Shown: in pieces, positions 1 to 7,072 of the stretch
Layout: each line of letters begins with the position of its first letter
Position numbering within the stretch: position 1 is the first letter of the stretch
DNA from: QHXM01 sp032160165
GTDB lineage: Bacteria > Acidobacteriota > Blastocatellia > Pyrinomonadales > Pyrinomonadaceae
Length of the DNA stretch: 9,829 nt
NCBI GenBank assembly: GCA_032160165.1
Contig: JAVHWA010000163.1
Location: forward strand, 1-9,829
Reading direction: 5' to 3'
Notes under the pieces: model-generated
What the model was told of the DNA's origin: nothing
The model's input: only the letters and a program-made list of their open reading frames with translations
Database searches by the model: none
Made by a program: the position numbers and the translations under genes

Positions 1-54
1 TTTGATTTCATGAAAATGTATCAGCAGGTCGGCGCCATTTCGCGCCTGGCGTGA
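1..54 (+). CDS. 3' end of a possible upstream gene (partial, unidentified)
   Basis: Reading from base 1, 17 codons stay open to a TGA at 52-54 and encode FDFMKMYQQVGAISRLA. The other two forward frames hit stops within the first dozen bases. The tail is too short to assign to a family, and a 17-codon open stretch can occur by chance. It is listed because the window may begin inside the last codons of a plus-strand gene. Confidence 0.3.
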   Translation, partial: FDFMKMYQQVGAISRLA

Positions 55-189
55 GGAATACATTTGTCTTTCAGCCGCCCGGCGAACAGCGTTTCGCGAC
101 GGCGAGGTCATGCTCGCCTGATATCGCTAACTATCCACGAACTCACACCAAGTCTCCCGAACGAAACCCGGATCGACAAATCAGCGGGC

Positions 190-218
190 TTAAGTAAACA
201 TGGCGATCCTGCTAGAAT
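190..218 (+). promoter_or_regulatory. Candidate extended -10 promoter for the oxidoreductase gene
   Basis: TGCTAGAAT at 210-218 fits an extended -10 box (TGn followed by TAGAAT, five of six matches to TATAAT). The hexamer TTAAGT at 190-195, 17 bases upstream, is only a poor -35. Transcription would start near 225, giving a leader of about 45 bases before the ATG at 271. The same TGnTAGAAT string recurs directly before nadE, which supports it as a local promoter style. This is inference from sequence alone. Confidence 0.35.
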
Positions 219-250
219 CGACGAGCTATTCAACGAACAACCAAATGAGC

Positions 251-290
251 ATGACTGGTCCCATCAACACATGACTGATCTCATCAACAT
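251..290 (+). repeat. 20-bp tandem duplication spanning the oxidoreductase start codon
   Basis: Bases 251-270 and 271-290 are two adjacent copies of one 20-mer with three differences (both start ATGACTG and contain CATCAACA). Because 20 is not a multiple of three, the first ATG is out of frame. Reading from ATG 245 or 251 gives a mini-ORF (MSMTGPINT) ending at TGA 272-274, which overlaps the ATG at 271 as ATGA. The duplication therefore leaves a tiny upstream cistron overlapping the proposed gene start. Confidence 0.7.
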
Positions 291-1356
291 AGGCATCATC
301 GGAACCGGCTTTGCCCGGTCGACCCAGATCCCTGCGTTTCGCGCCTGCCCGGGTGCGCGCATCGTCGCCATCGCAAGCGGCCATCGTGAGAACGCCGAGC
401 GGGTGGCGGGCGAGTTCGGTATCGAACACGCCTTCGGCGATTGGCGCGAGGTGGTCGCCCGCGATGATGTCGACCTTATCAGCATAGTCACGCCGCCGGT
501 GACGCACGTGGAGATGACATTGGCCGCGCTCGAGGCAGGCAAATCCGTGCTCTGCGAAAAGCCGATGGCCATGAATTCACAGGAAGCCGAAGTGATGTCG
601 CGGCGCGCCGCTGATGTCAAAGCGCTGACATTGATCGATCACGAGCTGCGTTTTCTGCCGGGTCGAATCAAAATGCGACAGATGATACACAGCGGTGAGA
701 TAGGAGAGGTCCGCCATGCGAAAGTACATTTCCGCGCGGATTCCAGGGCCTCAACGGAACGCAAATGGGACTGGTGGTCCAACGCTGAAAGCGGCGGCGG
801 CACGCTCGGCGCGATCGGTTCACACGCAGTAGACGGGCTTCGCTGGCTGCTGGGCGCTGAGGTCTCGAAAGTCTTTTGCTCACTGGCAACGCATGTCGCG
901 GCTCGTCTCGATGAGCGGACCGGCGAGATGCGTCCGGTGACCACGGATGACGAAGCGAACCTGGTCCTACATTTTGACGAGAGCGATCTCACCAAATCAA
1001 CCACCGCAACAATCGCACTCTCCGTAGCAGAGCAGGGCCGACCCCAACATCGTCTCGAGGTCTTCGGATCGAAGAGCGCACTAAGGGTCGAAGAAAATGG
1101 CGATCTGTGGCAGGCGCAGACGGGTGCGGGAGAATGGAAACCGGTCGCGACAGATCCCGGGTCATTAGCGCCGGGGATGCGCGACGGCGGATGGTCCAGA
1201 GGTTTCACCCGCTTTTCGCGCGCCATCGTCGTGGCGCTTCAAGCCGGGCGGACCACAATCGAGGGCGCGGCAACCTTCGAAGATGGATATCGCACACAGC
1301 TCATTCTTGATGCAGCAAGACGCTCGCACGAAAGCGGGGCGGTAGCCCGACCGTAA
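271..1356 (+). CDS. Gfo/Idh/MocA-family NAD(P)-dependent oxidoreductase
   Basis: A 361-residue protein, a normal length for this family of soluble dehydrogenases that mostly act on sugars, inositols and related polyols. The N-terminal Rossmann fold is visible as IGIIGTGFA (residues 7-15, GxGxxA), and the family signature EKP is at 96-98 (VLCEKPMAMN). The C-terminal GFO_IDH_MocA domain contains GGTLGAIGSHAVDGLRWLLG, with His185 at the position usually near the active site. Its substrate cannot be read from sequence. ATG 271 is chosen because the Rossmann strand begins six residues later. The frame stays open upstream to TTG 64, but that extension is polar and not family-like. No good Shine-Dalgarno is visible. 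The last six residues (GAVARP) and the stop lie inside an inverted-repeat arm, so the native C-terminus was probably altered by that element. Proximity to hyuA may mean a shared pathway, but there is no direct evidence. Confidence 0.92.
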   Translation: MTDLINIGIIGTGFARSTQIPAFRACPGARIVAIASGHRENAERVAGEFGIEHAFGDWREVVARDDVDLISIVTPPVTHVEMTLAALEAGKSVLCEKPMAMNSQEAEVMSRRAADVKALTLIDHELRFLPGRIKMRQMIHSGEIGEVRHAKVHFRADSRASTERKWDWWSNAESGGGTLGAIGSHAVDGLRWLLGAEVSKVFCSLATHVAARLDERTGEMRPVTTDDEANLVLHFDESDLTKSTTATIALSVAEQGRPQHRLEVFGSKSALRVEENGDLWQAQTGAGEWKPVATDPGSLAPGMRDGGWSRGFTRFSRAIVVALQAGRTTIEGAATFEDGYRTQLILDAARRSHESGAVARP

Positions 1357-1482
1357 GGGAGGGCGTCTCATTGTAGGCTCGACTTTACCATCGATCTATC
1401 AAGTCTCTGCGAGATTCAACAACCGCAGTGTGGTCGCCACTGGAAGCTCAACGCCCTCCCTTACGGTCGGGCTACCGCCCCG
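1335..1482. repeat. 148-bp element with perfect 32-bp inverted arms (REP doublet / MITE-like)
   Basis: Bases 1335-1366 are the exact reverse complement of 1451-1482, separated by 84 bases that look non-coding. The arms carry GGTAGCCCGACCGTAAGGGA and its complement. The arrangement resembles paired REP/BIME units or a small MITE without coding capacity. The left arm encodes the end of the oxidoreductase gene, including its TAA at 1354-1356. The right arm ends 31 bases before the hyuA ATG. As RNA it could fold into a long hairpin and act as a terminator-like or stabilising structure between the two genes, although no U-run follows. I recall similar strings dispersed in Acidobacteriota genomes, but cannot verify that here. 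No flanking target duplication is obvious. Confidence 0.9.
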
Positions 1483-1513
1483 GTTCCGCACAGCTTACGG
1501 GCGATAGGTCTGC

Positions 1514-3544
1514 ATGACTCGAATCGATAGCAAATCGAAACGCGTGCGCGTTGGCGTGGATACCGGCGGCACGTTTACTGATTTCGTATTTCAGACCGAT
1601 GCCGGCCTGCATCTCTTTAAGATCGCTTCAACCCCTCCCGACCCCTCAAGGGCAATCACCGAAGGATTACGCCGCGTTTCCGAGTTGACCGGAGTGGGCC
1701 TCGATAAGATAGAGGTCGTTCATGGCACCACGGTGGGCACGAATGCGCTGCTGGAGAGGCGCGGAGCAAGGACGGCGCTTGTTACTACCGCCGGCTTCGA
1801 GGATGTGCTCGCTATCGGGAGACAAGCCCGACCCTCTCTTTATGACTTCAATGCGGTGCGGGCCGCTCCTCTGGTACCGACAGAATTGAGATTTGGTGTT
1901 GGCGAGCGAGTGACGACTACAGGGGAAGTGCTTCAGCAACTGGAAGAGCAAGAGCTTAAGAGGCTGGTAACTGCGCTAACGCAAGCCCAAGTCGAATCGG
2001 TTGCAGTTTCGCTTTTATTCTCTTTCGTTCACCCACAACATGAAATCCGAATCGCCGCTGCGCTCTCAAAGCTAGGCGTTCCGCTATCTATCTCGCACAG
2101 GATCCTTCCCGAGTATCGCGAGTACGAACGTACATCGACAGTCGTAATCAACGCTTATCTTCAGCCGCTAATGAGCGGCTATCTCAACCGACTGAAGAAA
2201 CCGCTGCCCGCTCTGCGTGTGATGCAGTCGTCGGGCGGAAGCATTTCCGCTGACGTGGCAGCGGCCGAGCCGGTTCGTACAATTCTTTCCGGACCTGCGG
2301 GTGGTGTGGTGGGAGCACTTCGCGCGGCGCGGCTTGCCGGGATCGACAACATCATCACCTTCGATATGGGCGGCACCTCCACCGACGTTGCGTTGTGCGA
2401 CGAGCAGGGGATGCGCATGACGAACGAAGCGATGATTGCCGGGGTTCCAGTCGCTGTCAGCATGATGGACATCCACACCGTCGGAGCGGGCGGCGGTTCG
2501 ATCGCGCGCCTGGATGAAGGTGGATCGCTACGCGTCGGACCTGAATCGGCAGGCGCAGATCCCGGGCCGGCCTGCTATGGTCGAGGGACGCAGCCAACAG
2601 TGACAGACGCCAACCTGGTGCTGGGAAGATTCGGCGGCGCAGGGCTCCTCGGAGGCGAGTTCAAGCTGGACGAGAAGAGGGCCCATGCTGCTCTCGCGCG
2701 ACTCGCACGCGAGGTATCTGCCGCAGCGAAGCGACCAGTGTCTTCAACGAACGCCGCGCTGGGAATAGTGCGCGTGGTAAACGCAAACATGGAGCGCGCG
2801 TTGCGCTCAATCTCGGTCGAGCGAGGCTATGACCCGCGGGATTTCACGCTTCTTCCCTTCGGTGGCGCCGGCGGGCTGCATGCGGTCGAGCTTGCCCGCA
2901 CGCTCAGAATCCCTCGCGTCATCGCGCCAACCTCTGCCGGCGCGCTTTCGGCGCTCGGCGCGCTGGCATCCGATGTGGTCAAGGACTGGAGCAGGACGGT
3001 GATGGTCGAAGCCACACGAGATAATCGAACAAAGATCGAGCGGACGTTTCGCGAGATGGAGATCGAAGCGCGCGCTACGCTCGGTAGCGAGGGATTTGCG
3101 CCCGCCAATCAACGTCACGAGAGGTCGCTGACCGTGCGTTATCTCGGTCAGTCGTTTGAGCTCGTAATCAAGTGGACTGCGAGTGGCGACATTGCGGATG
3201 CGTTTCATCGCGCACATCGCGCGCGATACGGATATGCGCAGGAAGCTAACAAAGTACAAGTCGTCAGCGCGCGGCTGCGTTCCATCGGGGTCATTGATAA
3301 GTTGCGAGATGGGCGCCCGAAGGGGCTTTCAAGCCAGAAGGATTTCGCTCGAGAGCACGACTTTGCAGCCGCGTACTTTGCAGAAGGCAAAAGGCGAGTC
3401 AGTGTCTATGAGAGAGAAAAGCTTGCGCCGGGCGCGCGCCTTCGTGTTCCATGCATCGTGACGGAATACTCCGCCACTACGCTGGTTCCGCCCGGGTCGC
3501 GTGCCAGCATTGACGGTCGCGGAAATGTGATCATTGAGCCGTGA
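1514..3544 (+). CDS. hyuA: Hydantoinase/5-oxoprolinase family protein, A subunit
   Basis: A 676-residue protein, close to the usual 680-700 of HyuA. These enzymes pair with a HyuB subunit in ATP-dependent hydrolysis of hydantoins, 5-oxoproline or related lactams in the cytoplasm. The hydantoinase A N-terminal domain opens with VGVDTGGTFTDF (TGGTFTD at 17-23), followed by HGTTVGTNALLERRGA and the GFEDVLAIGRQ segment. The main domain has SGPAGGVVGA, the ASKHA-type phosphate loop TFDMGGTSTDVAL (GGTSTD at 286-291), GAGGGSIA, GPESAGADPGPACYG and LPFGGAGG (449-454 FGGAGG). A C-terminal domain ends near SIDGRGNVIIEP. The start follows a weak AGG at 1506-1508. It ends seven bases before the convergent beta-helix gene. 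The cognate hyuB lies about 1.7 kb further on instead of adjacent. The exact substrate is not predictable, and acetone-carboxylase-type relatives share the fold. Confidence 0.95.
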   Translation: MTRIDSKSKRVRVGVDTGGTFTDFVFQTDAGLHLFKIASTPPDPSRAITEGLRRVSELTGVGLDKIEVVHGTTVGTNALLERRGARTALVTTAGFEDVLAIGRQARPSLYDFNAVRAAPLVPTELRFGVGERVTTTGEVLQQLEEQELKRLVTALTQAQVESVAVSLLFSFVHPQHEIRIAAALSKLGVPLSISHRILPEYREYERTSTVVINAYLQPLMSGYLNRLKKPLPALRVMQSSGGSISADVAAAEPVRTILSGPAGGVVGALRAARLAGIDNIITFDMGGTSTDVALCDEQGMRMTNEAMIAGVPVAVSMMDIHTVGAGGGSIARLDEGGSLRVGPESAGADPGPACYGRGTQPTVTDANLVLGRFGGAGLLGGEFKLDEKRAHAALARLAREVSAAAKRPVSSTNAALGIVRVVNANMERALRSISVERGYDPRDFTLLPFGGAGGLHAVELARTLRIPRVIAPTSAGALSALGALASDVVKDWSRTVMVEATRDNRTKIERTFREMEIEARATLGSEGFAPANQRHERSLTVRYLGQSFELVIKWTASGDIADAFHRAHRARYGYAQEANKVQVVSARLRSIGVIDKLRDGRPKGLSSQKDFAREHDFAAAYFAEGKRRVSVYEREKLAPGARLRVPCIVTEYSATTLVPPGSRASIDGRGNVIIEP

Positions 3545-3551
3545 GGAATGG

Positions 3552-4982
3552 TCATTTTATGATCTTACTGTCCTTCCCGATGGTGTAGACATTCTCTGAA
3601 ACGGTGTTGCCTTCAAAGACGTTGCGATTAGAACCATGGGTTTCATGCATCAGCCCACGGCCTAACGGCGAACGTGGATCGACGGTCACTGAGTTAAAAG
3701 CAAATCGCGAATCGGTGGTGTTCGAAACCTCAAAGCTAAGAATCCCGCCTGTACCGGTTGATACCAGTTTGACTCTCTCGACTGTGATGTTTACGCCTCC
3801 CTCAACGCGAAAGCCCGACTGCCCCACCCTTTGCACATAGGAATCAGTGACGACCACATCTTTTACACTCGCTAAGTAGATTCCGCTTGCGATATTGCTC
3901 TCGTTGGAAGTCAACGGACCTCCGATGACAGTAACGCGGCGCACGGTCACGTTCCCAAAATTTCCACCTGCTCCGTTCTGAATTACAATTCCGTTTCCAT
4001 GGAGAAAGCGAGAGCCGCTCGAGTCGATCATGATGTCCTCTATCAGGATGTCTCTCGCAACATCGGTCGAGTGGTTGGGCTCAATATCGACCGGGGTCAC
4101 GCCTTCGCAGGGTTTTCCGTCTGCGCACATCTTGCCTGCTCTGAAAAACTTGTTACGCCGGAAGATTATTTTCTGCCCGTTAACGACATTCAGATTTTGC
4201 GAGGCCACGCCTTCGAAAACGCAGTCCTCGACCAACACGTTCTCGGCGAATTTCCCTGTTAGACCCGAGCCACCGGCTGTAATCCCAAGACACGTCGTAT
4301 CCCGCAGCTTCACGCTCCAGATGTGAACATCGTGCGCGTTACCCAGTTGGATGGTCGAACGCACACCTCCTTCGCCCGTCATATTTCTACCTTCGACGGT
4401 AAACCCGGCAAAGCGCAGATTGGTTCTTATGCCCACCCAACCGTATCCGCGTTCCACATCCAGCACACCGGCCGAGGCCATTACAAGATACCCGGTTGCA
4501 GGTTCAAGAAAGATGGTTTCGTCCATGCCGCTTCCGTATAGGGCAGTATTGTTCTCTAAAAGAAAGGGACGATCATCTTTGGCGAAACCGTCCAGTGGGT
4601 ACCTGCCCTTGGAAAACTTTAACTTGTGTCCAGCCGAAAGACGGACGGTTGTTGAGATCGGGCCAACCAGGTCAACGCGAATCCAACCCTCTTTTACGCC
4701 CAGAGCTTTGTCTGCCTTGTTGATACGCTCTCCGATATCCTTCCCTGGATAATCCGACACCTTGACGATGGTGCCGGTTGGCATAGGCAACGGCGCCGGA
4801 GCAGTGGTTTGGCCTGTCACAGCTATACCGCGCTTGAGAATGACGGCACCGGGCATCTCGGTGAGTCGCCGGGCCGCTGACGCGGCTGGGACCCAAGCCT
4901 TCGGATCGCCCGTGCTATTTTCAACCACAACCTGCGCCAGAATTACTATCGAGCAACAGAATAAGAATTTGATTACATGCAT
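3552..4982 (-). CDS. Exported right-handed parallel beta-helix (pectate-lyase-like) protein
   Basis: The chosen start at 4982 gives 476 residues: the frame is open to 5066, but this ATG is preceded by GGGAG at 4994-4990 with a 7-base gap and begins a plausible signal peptide (MHVIKF, then hydrophobic LFCCSIVILAQVVV, residues 6-20). There is no convincing lipobox. After a linker rich in Pro and Ala, residues about 80-135 (GERINKADKALG ... KGRYPLDG) resemble the entry segment of pectate-lyase-superfamily proteins. Residues about 185-470 form short repeating strands such as NVLVEDCVFEGV, KIIFRRNKFFRAG, DILIEDIMIDSSG, NVTVRRVTVIGG, DVVVTDSYVQRVG and NITVERVKLVSTG, typical of PbH1 helix coils. Such proteins bind or cleave polysaccharides, but no catalytic residues can be assigned. 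The gene is antisense to hyuA and hyuB, sits between them, and looks less GC-rich, so it may be a later insertion. Confidence 0.85.
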   Translation of the reverse strand: MHVIKFLFCCSIVILAQVVVENSTGDPKAWVPAASAARRLTEMPGAVILKRGIAVTGQTTAPAPLPMPTGTIVKVSDYPGKDIGERINKADKALGVKEGWIRVDLVGPISTTVRLSAGHKLKFSKGRYPLDGFAKDDRPFLLENNTALYGSGMDETIFLEPATGYLVMASAGVLDVERGYGWVGIRTNLRFAGFTVEGRNMTGEGGVRSTIQLGNAHDVHIWSVKLRDTTCLGITAGGSGLTGKFAENVLVEDCVFEGVASQNLNVVNGQKIIFRRNKFFRAGKMCADGKPCEGVTPVDIEPNHSTDVARDILIEDIMIDSSGSRFLHGNGIVIQNGAGGNFGNVTVRRVTVIGGPLTSNESNIASGIYLASVKDVVVTDSYVQRVGQSGFRVEGGVNITVERVKLVSTGTGGILSFEVSNTTDSRFAFNSVTVDPRSPLGRGLMHETHGSNRNVFEGNTVSENVYTIGKDSKIIK

Positions 4983-4989
4983 CCAGAAT

Positions 4990-4994
4990 CTCCC
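4990..4994 (-). promoter_or_regulatory. Ribosome binding site deciding the beta-helix gene start
   Basis: On the minus strand GGGAG is followed seven bases later by the ATG at 4982-4980. The upstream ATG at 5066 has no comparable site and would place a polar segment before the hydrophobic signal sequence. Confidence 0.6.
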
Positions 4995-5127
4995 ATGCAC
5001 AATGATATAGTACGGCGCCCGAGAGGCATAAGGCAGCGGGCAGCTGCGAGATAAGCAATGGGTCAATGAAGTATCGGAATTGATCTACTTGTAAGTGGGG
5101 TATTGCTTATTGTATTCAGCACTCCCC

Positions 5128-5144
5128 TTGATAAGTTTTATCAA
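5128..5144. promoter_or_regulatory. Candidate operator palindrome
   Basis: TTGATAAGTTTTATCAA has perfect 7-base arms (TTGATAA / TTATCAA) around a 3-base centre, and lies in the divergent region 146 bases upstream of the beta-helix start and the same distance upstream of hyuB. Symmetry and location suit a dimeric regulator, although 7-base arms in AT-rich sequence can arise by chance. There is no T-run, so a terminator is unlikely. Confidence 0.3.
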
Positions 5145-5289
5145 AGTGTGTCGCAGCGAATGCATGGTGGGTCACCCTCCTTACGGACTGAGGCGATAGG
5201 GAACATAGTTACGAGGGCAGTTCCTGGAGCACTGGGCTTATTCACCCTCCTGGAGATCATTCACGTCAAATGAGTGGTTAGCCAAAACG

Positions 5290-7008
5290 ATGCGGAAAGT
5301 TAGTATCACCAGCTTCGACCCCACGACGCTCGAGATCTACCGCGCGCTCTATACCTCCGTCGCGGAAGAGATGGGGATTGCGCTTCGGCGAACGGCCTTC
5401 TCTCCGAATATCAAGGAGCGGCGCGACTATTCATGCGCTGTATTCGACGGTGCCGGCCGCGTCGTGGCGCAGGGCGATCATATGCCCGTTCATCTTGGTT
5501 CGATGCCGATGGCCGTCGCCGCGGCCCTGCGCGAGATAGAACTCATGCCGGGAGACGTCGTCGCATTGAACGATCCCTTCGCAGGCGGAACGCATCTGCC
5601 TGACGTGACGCTGGTCATGCCAGTTGGCAGTTGGCAGTTGGCAGTTGGCAGCGAGACTCAGCGGTACGAATTAAGCGCTCGGTTGCGAAGCGATCATGAA
5701 CCGAAACGTAGACGCAATAAGACTGAACTGCCAACTGCCAACCGCCAACTGCCAACTCTCTTCTACGTTGCCAATCGCGCCCATCATGCGGATATCGGCG
5801 GAGCCAACCCCGGATCGATGGGGATGGCAACTGATGTTTATGGCGAGGGACTGCGCATCCCGCCGGTTAGAATCGTGCGAGGCGGCACACTTGATGACGA
5901 CATGATGCGATTGTTGCTCGCGAACGTTCGCGGGATGACTGAGCGGCGCGCAGACTTTGAAGCGCAGATGGGATCTCTGAATACCGGGGCCGGCCGTCTA
6001 CTTGAAATCGTGGCTCGACGAGGTGCGCAGGAGGCGCAAGAGTATGCGTCGCACTTGATCGCGTACTCTGCGCGCTTGATGCGCCGCACGATCAGCGAGA
6101 TCCCGGACGGCCAATACAGCGCGGAAGATTGGCTTGACGACAATGGCGTGGACGGTGAGGAGGTGAGGATTCGCGCTTCGATCACTATCAGGAAGGACCG
6201 CGCTCGCGTAGATTTCACCGGCAGTTCAAAACAGGTCGCCAGTCCGATCAATGCCGTCGAGGCGATTACCGTCTCTGCCGTGTCGTACGTCTTTCGCTGT
6301 TTGGTAGGCGGCGATGTGCCGGCAAGCGCAGGGCTGATGGAGCCGATAACCGTCATGGCACCGATAGGGACAATCGTCAACGCGGAACATCCCGCGCCTG
6401 TGGCAGGCGGTAACGTCGAAACGTCGCAACGGATCGTGGACGTTTTATTAAAGGCACTTCATCAGGCTTTGCCGAAAAGAATTCCTGCTGCGAGCCAGGG
6501 GACGATGAACAACCTCACCATCGGAGGTGTCGACCCGCGCAGCGGTCAGGAATTCTCGTATTACGAAACCGTCGCGGGTGGGATGGGAGCGCGCCCTGAT
6601 CTGGATGGCATGAGCGCCGTCCACACACACATGACCAACAGTCTTAACACGCCGGTCGAAGCCCTTGAATACGCATATCCTCTTCGCGTTCGCTCATACA
6701 AAATTCGAAATGGTTCCGGAGGTCGAGGAAAACAAAATGGCGGCGATGGTGTAGTACGCGAGATTGAAACGCTGGTGCCGTCGCGGATGTCGCTGCTTGC
6801 CGACAGGCGCAAGCGTGCTCCCTATGGTCTCGATGGCGGCGAGGACGGAAAACGCGGGCGCGATTTCATTATTCGGGCCGGCAGGGAAGAAGCGATGCCA
6901 TCGAAAGGCAGCCGGCAGCTCGGACCTGGGGATCGCGTACGGATCGAAACGCCAGGCGGAGGAGGATTCGGAAAAAACAACCCCAGCGTCCGTCGCAAGC
7001 GACGATAA
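5290..7008 (+). CDS. hyuB: Hydantoinase/5-oxoprolinase family protein, B subunit, with an in-frame repeat insertion
   Basis: A 572-residue partner of HyuA. Family blocks appear in order: DPTTLEIYRALYTSVAEEMG near the N-terminus, SPNIKERRDYSCAVFD (NIKERRD at 40-46), QGDHMPVHLGSMP, NDPFAGGTHLPDVTLV, VANRAHHADIGG (His165-His166), the PINAVEA and GGNVETSQRIVD segments, PAASQGTMNNLTIGG, YETVAGGMGARP, GSGGRGKQNGGDGVVREIE and the C-terminal PGGGGFG. Usual length is about 520-530. The excess is explained by residues about 112-156, which are encoded by a heptamer inverted repeat and look like nothing in the family. The reading frame is kept on both sides, so the protein may still work if this is a surface loop. 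The start at 5290 fits the family N-terminus but lacks a Shine-Dalgarno. The gene is separated from hyuA by an antisense gene, which suggests its own promoter. Confidence 0.95.
   Translation: MRKVSITSFDPTTLEIYRALYTSVAEEMGIALRRTAFSPNIKERRDYSCAVFDGAGRVVAQGDHMPVHLGSMPMAVAAALREIELMPGDVVALNDPFAGGTHLPDVTLVMPVGSWQLAVGSETQRYELSARLRSDHEPKRRRNKTELPTANRQLPTLFYVANRAHHADIGGANPGSMGMATDVYGEGLRIPPVRIVRGGTLDDDMMRLLLANVRGMTERRADFEAQMGSLNTGAGRLLEIVARRGAQEAQEYASHLIAYSARLMRRTISEIPDGQYSAEDWLDDNGVDGEEVRIRASITIRKDRARVDFTGSSKQVASPINAVEAITVSAVSYVFRCLVGGDVPASAGLMEPITVMAPIGTIVNAEHPAPVAGGNVETSQRIVDVLLKALHQALPKRIPAASQGTMNNLTIGGVDPRSGQEFSYYETVAGGMGARPDLDGMSAVHTHMTNSLNTPVEALEYAYPLRVRSYKIRNGSGGRGKQNGGDGVVREIETLVPSRMSLLADRRKRAPYGLDGGEDGKRGRDFIIRAGREEAMPSKGSRQLGPGDRVRIETPGGGGFGKNNPSVRRKRR
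5621..5757. repeat. Inverted repeat of CAGTTGG heptamers inserted in frame in hyuB
   Basis: The left arm 5621-5651 is four exact CAGTTGG units plus CAG. The right arm 5726-5757 is the complementary CCAACTG series, with one T-to-C change in the second complete unit. The arms flank about 74 bases of unrelated sequence. Because the unit is 7 bases, every reading frame yields the same stop-free heptapeptide cycle (QLAVGSW forward, PTANCQL for the complementary units). HyuB therefore reads through it as VGSWQLAVGS and later ELPTANRQLPT. It looks like a small non-autonomous repeat element, and no flanking duplication is clear. Confidence 0.9.
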
Positions 7009-7057
7009 ATGGTTCGCCGGTGATCGAAGCAGGGCTACCGGGACATATTCGGGAAAT

Positions 7058-7063
7058 GAGAGG
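7058..7063 (+). promoter_or_regulatory. Ribosome binding site of the small membrane protein
   Basis: GAGAGG lies nine bases before the GTG at 7073. This supports GTG 7073 as the start instead of the longer in-frame extension that would overlap hyuB. Confidence 0.5.
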
Positions 7064-7072
7064 CTTGTTAGC

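Larger units (their letters stand above)
4983..5289. other. Divergent intergenic region between the beta-helix gene and hyuB
   Basis: These 307 bases must carry the promoters for the leftward beta-helix gene and the rightward hyuB. A minus-strand TACAAT (5114-5109) is a possible -10 for the beta-helix gene, but no good -35 accompanies it. A 17-bp perfect interrupted palindrome lies at 5128-5144. The 10-mer TCACCCTCCT occurs at 5172-5181 and again at 5242-5251. A 37-codon frame from ATG 5160 to TGA 5273 has no Shine-Dalgarno and is not called as a gene. No Shine-Dalgarno precedes hyuB either. Nothing else recognisable is present. Confidence 0.5.

Noticed and set aside
64..270. N-terminal extension of the oxidoreductase to TTG 64
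   Set aside because: The extra 69 residues are polar and unlike the family. The Rossmann strand begins right after the ATG at 271, and a promoter-like box lies within the extension.
639..1226. Long minus-strand frame opposite the oxidoreductase
   Set aside because: Rich in Arg, Ser and Pro with no recognisable domain, typical of the antisense of GC-rich coding sequence. The plus-strand gene is certain.
5172..5251. TCACCCTCCT direct repeats as regulator sites
   Set aside because: Two copies of a 10-mer 70 bases apart without symmetry. Plausible by chance, so not called as sites.
5160..5273. 37-codon frame just upstream of hyuB
   Set aside because: No Shine-Dalgarno, no recognisable features and overlap with the likely promoter region. 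Not enough to call a leader peptide.
5621..5757. CRISPR-like or simple microsatellite explanation for the heptamers
   Set aside because: The units are 7 bp and contiguous with no spacers, and the inverted second arm separates it from a simple tandem microsatellite.
5838..6380. Long minus-strand frame opposite hyuB
   Set aside because: Composition-driven antisense frame over conserved HyuB blocks, with no domain or ribosome binding site.
6764..7072. Longer form of the small membrane protein starting inside hyuB
   Set aside because: The first part is out-of-frame hyuB sequence with no plausible fold. GAGAGG before GTG 7073 supports the short form.
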